In this document: positions 57,949-64,000 of the stretch, piece after piece
Position numbering within the stretch: position 1 is the first letter of the stretch
Layout: the number at the start of each line of letters is the position of its first letter
Program-made: the position numbers and the translations under genes
The notes under the pieces: generated by a model
What the model was told of the DNA's origin: nothing
What the model saw: only the letters and a program-made list of their open reading frames with translations
The model's database searches: none
Assembly (NCBI RefSeq): GCF_026810225.1
Contig: NZ_CP113865.1
Location: forward strand, 950,001 to 1,014,000
Direction: 5' to 3'
DNA from: Caldicellulosiruptor morganii
GTDB taxonomy: Bacteria > Bacillota > Thermoanaerobacteria > Caldicellulosiruptorales > Caldicellulosiruptoraceae
DNA length: 64,000 nucleotides

Positions 57949-59373
57949 ATGAATATTATGAGTAACTATATCACACTTTATAGCCAGAATCTTGTAAAGG
58001 AAATTTTAAATCTTGTTGATGGTGCCAATCAGGAGATACCCGGTAAGATTGTAAAAATAAATGGTCAACAGTTGGTTATTGACATAGGTTCTCAGACAGT
58101 TGTTGCAAAAAATCAGTCTTCGTTTTCTTTTAAAGAGGGAGATGAGATTTTACTCAGCAGTCCTGTGTATCAGGACGGCAAATTTATTTTCAGGATTGTA
58201 AAGTTCCAAATCGAAGAAAACAAAACCGATCAAAAGACAAATTCAAATAACAATTTGGACTCTATAGCTGCAAAATCTAAAAATGATATTGTAAAAGGCA
58301 TTTTGAATAAAATAGGGAAGTTAATTGAGCTTCCAGAAACCGATAATTTTATTTACATTGAAAAAAGTAAGATTCCAGGTTCTTTGATGGAGTTTGCTGA
58401 AAGAAATGAGGTTTTTTTGGGGACTGCCACAGTTAAAAGAGAAGATGAAATTGAAAAACTGATTATAAAAGTTGGTGACCAGACATTTGAAACAGAAAAT
58501 GATCCGGGTATATTTTCTCTTCAAGGAAAAGTAAAAGAAGCGAAAACTTTTATGGGTGATGAGAACCTTTTTCTTTTTGTATTCAACAAAGAGAAAGGGC
58601 TTGCTGTGATTCCTCAAAAAAATCTGATTTTTAACCAGGAATTTAAAAACTTTCTTTTATCCATTTTTTCACATACTCAAATTGAACCAAGAGAAGAAAA
58701 GGATTTTTTGACCATTTTGAGTTTGATACTTGCCAGAAAGTCAATCACAAAAGAGGAGTTTGTTAAGGAAAAAGCTGAGCTTACCAAATTTGTAGAAAAT
58801 TTGAGAGAAGTATTTGCAAGAAAGCCTCAGGTTTTTAGTTTGGACAATGAAAATTTGACTGTAGGTACAAAAGAGGGCTTTTTTTTATTTAAGCTGCTGG
58901 CTAAGGAGGATGGGGCTTTTGAGCAAAAAATAGCTCAGGTGTTGAATGATTTAAGATTTAATCAAAAAGAAACCATCCAATTTGATTTTGGTAACTTGTA
59001 TTTAAATATTTTTAATTTCAGGCTGGATGTAAATAACAATCCTTTTGAACTTCAATTTTTTGTCAACAAGAAAAAGGGCAATAGCACAAAAGCAAGTTCA
59101 GTAATGATAAGAATAAATACACAGACCCTGGGCTGTGTCGGAATATATGTAAAAAAAGTTTTGCAAAATACCTTCAAAGCAGTGATTTTTTCGGATAGGC
59201 TTTCGACCTTAAAACTTATAGAAAGCAGTGCAGATGAGCTTGTTAAAGCTTTGAAAGAAAGAGGATACAAACTTGAGATTGACTGTAAATTAAAAGATAC
59301 TTCTTCAACAGCTGCGATGTTGGAGTTTCTGGTGTTTGAAACTTCTATTCAAAAAATTGATATGAAGGTGTAA
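57949..59373 (+). CDS. FliK-like protein (YlqG type) of unknown function
   Basis: 474 aa, no signal or transmembrane segment. The last about 120 residues (LYLNIFNFRLDVN to KLEIDCKL) resemble the C-terminal domain of the flagellar hook-length protein FliK. The N-terminal about 75 residues look like a small beta domain (GKIVKINGQQLVIDIG). It sits directly before an FlhB-like gene, as in other Firmicutes where this pair lies outside flagellar operons. Function unknown. Confidence 0.65.
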   Translation: MNIMSNYITLYSQNLVKEILNLVDGANQEIPGKIVKINGQQLVIDIGSQTVVAKNQSSFSFKEGDEILLSSPVYQDGKFIFRIVKFQIEENKTDQKTNSNNNLDSIAAKSKNDIVKGILNKIGKLIELPETDNFIYIEKSKIPGSLMEFAERNEVFLGTATVKREDEIEKLIIKVGDQTFETENDPGIFSLQGKVKEAKTFMGDENLFLFVFNKEKGLAVIPQKNLIFNQEFKNFLLSIFSHTQIEPREEKDFLTILSLILARKSITKEEFVKEKAELTKFVENLREVFARKPQVFSLDNENLTVGTKEGFFLFKLLAKEDGAFEQKIAQVLNDLRFNQKETIQFDFGNLYLNIFNFRLDVNNNPFELQFFVNKKKGNSTKASSVMIRINTQTLGCVGIYVKKVLQNTFKAVIFSDRLSTLKLIESSADELVKALKERGYKLEIDCKLKDTSSTAAMLEFLVFETSIQKIDMKV

Positions 59374-59377
59374 AATA

Positions 59378-59683
59378 ATGAGTGAAAGAAAGAGAAAGAA
59401 AGCAGTTGCCATAAAGTATGATATGAGCGAAATAGCACCAAGGCTTGTTGCAAAAGGTCAGGGGCTTGTTGCGGAAAGGATTTTAAAGAAGGCAAAACAA
59501 GAGGGTATCCCTGTTTATCATGATGGTGATGTAGCAGAGAAATTATTCAATTTAGAGCTGCAGCAATATATTCCTGAAGATCTCTATGAAGTGGTTGCGC
59601 AAATTTTGGTTTATATTGGTTATTTGGACAAAATAAATCAAAGTGGAGACAGGGCATATGAACAAAAGAGAACTGGGAAATAA
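59378..59683 (+). CDS. FlhB C-terminal domain-like protein (YlqH type)
   Basis: 101 aa. Matches the cytoplasmic domain of the type III export protein FlhB: RKKAVAIKYDMSEIAPRLVAKGQGLVAERILKKAKQEGIPVYHDGDVAEKL and DLYEVVAQILVYI. FlhB's autocleavage motif NPTH is not present (the region reads YDMSE), so it is probably not processed. No membrane part. It overlaps yraN by about 26 nt. Confidence 0.85.
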   Translation: MSERKRKKAVAIKYDMSEIAPRLVAKGQGLVAERILKKAKQEGIPVYHDGDVAEKLFNLELQQYIPEDLYEVVAQILVYIGYLDKINQSGDRAYEQKRTGK

Positions 59684-60014
59684 TGGTGAAGAAATAGCAG
59701 TGGAGTTTTTAAAGAAAATGGGCTATGAAATTTTACATAGAAATTTCCGGTGCAGATTTGGAGAGGTTGACATTATAGCAAAACATGGGGATGTGGTTGT
59801 ATTTGTTGAGGTAAAGACCAGAAAGAGTCTAAAATTTGGCTATCCTTCTGAAGCTGTAACCAGAACAAAACAAAAACATTTAAAAAAGGTTGCCGAGTAT
59901 TTTTCTCAGAGAAGAGATGCAAAAGATTGCATGTTCAGATTTGATGTTGTTGAGATATATATGAATGCCAGAAATGAGGTAATTGATATAAATATCATCC
60001 AGAATGCTTTTTAA
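59658..60014 (+). CDS. yraN: YraN / UPF0102 endonuclease-like protein
   Basis: 118 aa. Restriction-nuclease-like fold: LGNNGEEIAVEFLKKMGYEILHRNFRCRFGEVDIIAKHGDVVVFVEVKTRKS has the ExnD-ExK pattern (Glu, Asp, Glu-Val-Lys). True substrate unknown. ATG 59658 was chosen over an upstream GTG because the family starts MNKRELGNNGE. 198 nt to ftsK hold only a TATAAT at 60151 as a possible promoter. Confidence 0.88.
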   Translation: MNKRELGNNGEEIAVEFLKKMGYEILHRNFRCRFGEVDIIAKHGDVVVFVEVKTRKSLKFGYPSEAVTRTKQKHLKKVAEYFSQRRDAKDCMFRFDVVEIYMNARNEVIDINIIQNAF

Positions 60015-60212
60015 AAAGATAAAATAGAAGGACAGATTCATTGGTTGTTAATTACACAGATTATGTAAACATGCTTTGTTAACCTGTTTTGTATTAGAAT
60101 TGAATTCCACCCTGTCATTTTAAGGGGTTTTGTTTTTTTCTATTGAAGGCTATAATAATAGTTAGGAACTTATCAATCATAATTTAATTTTGAAAGGTGA
60201 AGTGAAGGTTTA

Positions 60213-62393
60213 ATGAAGGCAAAGACAGCAGAAGGGAAAAAAAGGTACAAGATAAAAAAGGAAGTTTTTGATAGATTGAATGCTGAGATTGTGGGGACTT
60301 TCCTATTTTTTATTTTTGTCTTTTTCATATTTTCAGTGTTCACTGACAAGGTTGGTATAATAGGCGAATTTGTAAAAAAGGTGTTACTGGGTTGTTTTGG
60401 AGCAGGGGTTTTATTGATACTTGCATTTTTGCTGTATATTTCTATTGACTCTATTGTTAAAAGACCCCAGGTGTTCTCAAAAACTGATGTTACAATATTT
60501 ACCTACATACTTCTTGCATTTATACTGGGGACAACCATTTTTCAAACATCACTGTATTCTTTGCCACGTTCGTTTGTAAAAATAGTAAAAGATTCATTTT
60601 TCACAGGATTGAATTTCAAGGGGTTTGGAGTTTTTGGGAGTATACTTACATATCCTTTTATTATTCTGTTTGGTTATACTGGTACGCTTATAGTATGTAT
60701 TTCGATATTGATCATTTTGAGCATGATAGTTTTCAGTTTTTCAATAAGAAATCTTGTAAAAAGCAGAAATGCAAAGAGTGTTCGTATAAATAATCAGGAT
60801 AAAAAACCGGCAGAAGATGTTAGACCTGAAATGGAGAGTTTTTACAATTACCAGGAGCATGAAGAAAACCAGGAAAAAAAAAGTGATGAGATAGTGGTAA
60901 ACCTCCCTAAACAGAAGAATAACAGGCCAAGGTCTGAAAGTAAAAAAGACCACAGGATAAAGGAAGGTGAATACATATATCCTCCTCTTGAGTATTTGAG
61001 GAAGCCTTCTGAAAATCTTAATATATCAAGAAAGGATATAAACGAGAATATTAAAAAACTTGAAGATACATTAAGGAATTTTGGTATTGAGGCACAGGTA
61101 ACAGAAGTGAATGTGGGACCAACAATCACAAGGTACGAAATACAGCCCGGACAGGGTGTTAAAGTGAGCAGAATTGTCAGTCTTTCAGATGATATTGCCC
61201 TGGCTTTGGCTGCACCTTCTGTGAGAATTGAAGCGCCTATTCCCAATAAATCAGCAATTGGAATAGAAATCCCAAACAAAGAATCTCAGCCGGTTCTGAT
61301 CAGAGAGCTGTTGGAGGATCATTTGTTTTATACACAGAACATAAAGATTCCTTTTGCGATTGGGAAGGATGTTGCAGGATCACCTATTATTGGTGATATT
61401 ACAAAGATGCCTCATCTCTTGATTGCTGGTGCCACTGGTTCTGGTAAAAGTGTGTGTATTAATTCGCTTATTATAAGTATTTTGTACAGATGTTCACCTG
61501 ATGATGTGAAACTTATTCTAATTGATCCGAAAGTTGTAGAGCTCAGTCTGTACAATGGCATTCCTCATCTTTTAATACCTGTTGTTACCGATAGTAAAAA
61601 AGCATCAAATGCCCTTTCGTGGGCTGTTTCAGAGATGACAAACCGTTACAAGCTGTTTGCCGGGGCAGGGGTAAGAGATATATATGGTTATAATAAATGG
61701 TGTGAAGAAAATAAACAGGAGAAACTGCCTTTTATTGTAATTATAATCGATGAGCTTGCAGATCTTATGATGGTTTCACCTGCAGAGGTTGAGGATGCAA
61801 TCTGCAGGCTTGCCCAGATGGCAAGGGCGGCTGGAATGCATCTGGTTGTGGCAACGCAAAGACCGTCTGTTGATGTAATAACAGGGCTTATAAAGGCAAA
61901 TATACCTTCAAGAATTGCATTTGCTGTCTCCTCACAGGTTGATTCGCGCACTATACTGGACCAATCGGGTGCAGAAAAACTTTTAGGGCGGGGAGACATG
62001 CTTTATCTTCCAATGGGGTTGTCAAAACCGATAAGAGTACAGGGGGCATATGTTTCTGAGTCTGAGGTTGAAAAAGTTGTAGAGTTTTTGAAGCAAAATT
62101 TCAAGATTGAATACAGCCAGGAAGTAATTGATGAAATAAACAATAAGGCTTCAAATTTCAACCAGCAGCAGACAGATGAGCTTTTAATAAAGGCAATACA
62201 GATTGTTGTTGAATCCCAGAATGCTTCAACTTCATTTTTACAGCGCAAGCTCAGAATTGGATACTCACGGGCAGCAAGGCTTCTTGACCAGATGGAAGAA
62301 AGGGGTATTGTCGGCAGAATGGATAGCAGTGGAAAGCGCCAGGTTTTAATCACAAAAGAGCAGTTTGATGAGATGCTTATGAATATGGAGTGA
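60213..62393 (+). CDS. ftsK: DNA translocase FtsK/SpoIIIE
   Basis: 726 aa. Pumps chromosome DNA across the division or sporulation septum. Four hydrophobic segments in the first about 180 residues, a charged linker (about 190-265), the motor domain with Walker A GATGSGKS (406-413) and Walker [11 protein letters not shown], then a C-terminal gamma winged-helix ([24 protein letters not shown]) that reads polar DNA sequences. Length and linker fit SpoIIIE. AAAGGTGAAG precedes the ATG. Confidence 0.95.
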   Translation: MKAKTAEGKKRYKIKKEVFDRLNAEIVGTFLFFIFVFFIFSVFTDKVGIIGEFVKKVLLGCFGAGVLLILAFLLYISIDSIVKRPQVFSKTDVTIFTYILLAFILGTTIFQTSLYSLPRSFVKIVKDSFFTGLNFKGFGVFGSILTYPFIILFGYTGTLIVCISILIILSMIVFSFSIRNLVKSRNAKSVRINNQDKKPAEDVRPEMESFYNYQEHEENQEKKSDEIVVNLPKQKNNRPRSESKKDHRIKEGEYIYPPLEYLRKPSENLNISRKDINENIKKLEDTLRNFGIEAQVTEVNVGPTITRYEIQPGQGVKVSRIVSLSDDIALALAAPSVRIEAPIPNKSAIGIEIPNKESQPVLIRELLEDHLFYTQNIKIPFAIGKDVAGSPIIGDITKMPHLLIAGATGSGKSVCINSLIISILYRCSPDDVKLILIDPKVVELSLYNGIPHLLIPVVTDSKKASNALSWAVSEMTNRYKLFAGAGVRDIYGYNKWCEENKQEKLPFIVIIIDELADLMMVSPAEVEDAICRLAQMARAAGMHLVVATQRPSVDVITGLIKANIPSRIAFAVSSQVDSRTILDQSGAEKLLGRGDMLYLPMGLSKPIRVQGAYVSESEVEKVVEFLKQNFKIEYSQEVIDEINNKASNFNQQQTDELLIKAIQIVVESQNASTSFLQRKLRIGYSRAARLLDQMEERGIVGRMDSSGKRQVLITKEQFDEMLMNME

Positions 62394-62400
62394 TGATATT

Positions 62401-64000
62401 GTGGCTTTCTTGCCAATCTGCAAAGAGGACATGAAAAAACGTGGCTGGGATGAGCTCGATTTTGTATTCGTATGTGGTGATGCATATGTGGACCATCCTT
62501 CTTTTGGACATGCAATAGTTTCAAGAATAATTGAAGATTTTGGATTCAGAATAGGAATTATTCCTCAACCAGATTGGAGAGATTCAAAGAGTATAACAGT
62601 ACTGGGCAGACCACGAATTGCTTTTCTGGTATCAAGCGGAAATCTTGATTCAATGGTTGCGCATTATACTTCATTTAAAAAACCACGAAGTGAAGATTAT
62701 TATTCTCCTGGGATGAAAATGGGTCTGCGCCCGAACAGGGCTACGATTGTATATTGCAATCTTATAAGAAAGGAATATGGTGATATTCCAATTATAATTG
62801 GTGGGATAGAAGCATCACTTAGAAGATTTGCTCATTATGATTATTGGTCTGATAAGGTAAGATCATCTATTCTTGTTGATAGCAGTGCTGATCTTTTAAT
62901 CTATGGTATGGGGGAAAAACCTTTATTTGAAATTTTAACACGGCTCAAAAGGGGTGAAGATATAAGAAACATAAAAAGTGTGAAAGGGACCTGTTATGTT
63001 GCAAAAGATCTTTCTCATCTTGAAGGAAAGGATTATATAATAATCGACAGCTATGAGAAAGTAAAAGAAGACAGGGTGGCATATGCAAAAGCGTTTGCCA
63101 TACAGTACAGAGAGCAAAATCCTTTTACAGGCAGGATAATTGTACAACCGCATAGAAATTTATATGTTATACAAAACCCTCCAGCTAAGCCTCTTACAAC
63201 AGAAGAGATGGATTATGTATATTCTCTGCCGTATGAACGAAATTACCACCCCATATATGAAAAGGATGGAGGAATCAAAGCCCTTGAAGAGGTAAAGTTC
63301 AGCATTGTTTCGCACAGAGGGTGTTTTGGTGGCTGTAATTTCTGTGCTATTCATTTTCATCAGGGTAGAATAATTCAAAAAAGAAGTGAAAAGTCAATCT
63401 TGGAAGAGGTAAAAAAGCTGACTCAGCTTCCTGATTTTAAAGGATATATTCACGATGTAGGAGGACCAACAGCCAACTTTAGAAATCCGGCTTGTATAAA
63501 TCAGCTACAAAGAGGTGCTTGTAAAGACAGAGGCTGCCTGTTTCCCACCCCCTGCAAAAACTTAATTGTTGACCATAGAGAGTACTTTGAATTGCTTGAG
63601 AAGATTAGAAAAATAAAGGGAGTTAAGAAAGTATTTATTCGTTCGGGAATAAGATATGATTATTTTTTACTTGACAGGGACTATAAAAAATATCTTGAAG
63701 AACTTTGTCGTTATTATATATCCGGTCAGCTAAAAATTGCACCTGAACATATCTGCGATAATGTGTTAAAATATATGGGTAAACCCCCAAGAGAGGTTTA
63801 TGAAAAGTTTGTTTCAGAGTATTTTAAAACCAACAAAAAACTTGGGAAAAAACAATTTATAATTCCATATTTAATGTCAGGACACCCGGGAAGTACTTTG
63901 AATGATGCAATTGAGCTTGCTCTTTACCTAAAGAATAGCGGCTTTATTCCTGAACAGGTTCAGGATTTTTATCCAACACCCGGAACAGTCTCAACCACTA
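62401..64000 (+). CDS. YgiQ-type radical SAM protein (3' end outside window)
   Basis: At least 533 residues, open to the window edge. The N-terminal domain ([36 protein letters not shown]) is the UPF0313 signature. The radical SAM Cys motif is at 308, 312 and 315 ([10 protein letters not shown]), with [12 protein letters not shown] and [13 protein letters not shown] later. The chemistry of the family is unknown. GTG 62401 has GGAGTGATG upstream and lies 7 nt after ftsK, so it is probably cotranscribed. Confidence 0.92.
   Translation, partial: MAFLPICKEDMKKRGWDELDFVFVCGDAYVDHPSFGHAIVSRIIEDFGFRIGIIPQPDWRDSKSITVLGRPRIAFLVSSGNLDSMVAHYTSFKKPRSEDYYSPGMKMGLRPNRATIVYCNLIRKEYGDIPIIIGGIEASLRRFAHYDYWSDKVRSSILVDSSADLLIYGMGEKPLFEILTRLKRGEDIRNIKSVKGTCYVAKDLSHLEGKDYIIIDSYEKVKEDRVAYAKAFAIQYREQNPFTGRIIVQPHRNLYVIQNPPAKPLTTEEMDYVYSLPYERNYHPIYEKDGGIKALEEVKFSIVSHRGCFGGCNFCAIHFHQGRIIQKRSEKSILEEVKKLTQLPDFKGYIHDVGGPTANFRNPACINQLQRGACKDRGCLFPTPCKNLIVDHREYFELLEKIRKIKGVKKVFIRSGIRYDYFLLDRDYKKYLEELCRYYISGQLKIAPEHICDNVLKYMGKPPREVYEKFVSEYFKTNKKLGKKQFIIPYLMSGHPGSTLNDAIELALYLKNSGFIPEQVQDFYPTPGTVSTT

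Overview
The window looks like a chromosomal segment of a low-GC, Gram-positive (Firmicutes) bacterium. Protein wording, AT-rich codons, strong Shine-Dalgarno (SD) sequences, U-tract hairpin terminators and gene order (secE-nusG-rplKAJL; ylxM-ffh-rpsP-KH-rimM-trmD-rplS-rbgA-rnhB) all point that way. The flavour is that of thermophilic anaerobic Clostridia such as Caldicellulosiruptor. That genus is an inference from memory, not a database match.

Layout. 1-2190: 3' part of a 23S rRNA gene and the 5S gene. 2.4-6.4 kb: an exported SH3-like protein, then aroK, an endonuclease IV-like gene, aroQ and a Xaa-Pro peptidase. 6.4-12.8 kb: a complete trpEGDCFBA operon behind an unusually clear TRAP-type attenuator. 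13.0-18.3 kb (minus strand): carA-carB-argF behind a consensus promoter overlapped by tandem ARG-box-like sites. 18.5-21.8 kb: tRNA-Ser, ispE, a GntR regulator, a nucleotidyltransferase, a DUF1858 protein, tRNA-Gly and tRNA-Thr. 21.9-25.5 kb: rpmG-secE-nusG-rplK-rplA, an L10 leader, rplJ-rplL. 25.5-27.9 kb: a small helical protein and two gene remnants (ABC exporter, P-type ATPase). 27.9-35.4 kb: CoA-disulfide reductase with rhodanese domain, ispD, an ATPase/Asp23-like fusion, a Cys-rich DUF6062-like protein, a Lon-like protease, a nitroreductase and a YjbQ protein. 35.5-36.1 kb: a five-gene tRNA array (Leu, Leu, fMet, Met, Glu). 36.1-37.3 kb: a frameshifted transposase element. 37.5 kb: another tRNA-Leu. 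37.7-48.9 kb: an accessory island with a small basic protein, a DUF4846 protein and a four-gene operon (DUF499 ATPase, DUF3780, DUF1156 DNA methylase, SNF2/PLD helicase) with the make-up of an anti-phage defence system. 48.9-50.4 kb: gltX (minus). 50.5-51.9 kb: a truncated gene and a membrane-anchored protein. 52.4-60.0 kb: the SRP/ribosome-maturation cluster. 60.2-64 kb: ftsK/spoIIIE and a YgiQ-type radical SAM gene that runs off the window.

How it fits together. The 5' blocks make chorismate (aroK, aroQ) and turn it into tryptophan. carAB-argF supply carbamoyl phosphate and citrulline for arginine and pyrimidines. Most of the rest is translation and secretion housekeeping. Variable DNA sits next to tRNA genes (36-49 kb) and between 25.9 and 27.9 kb.

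Most notable: (1) the trp leader with nine (G/U)AG triplets, an antiterminator, an intrinsic terminator and a 5' stem-loop; (2) the DUF499/DUF3780/DUF1156/helicase operon, with a large hairpin between the helicase SD and a possible ATG start; (3) a hairpin between the nusG SD and start codon that can fold two ways. No CRISPR array or replication origin was seen.
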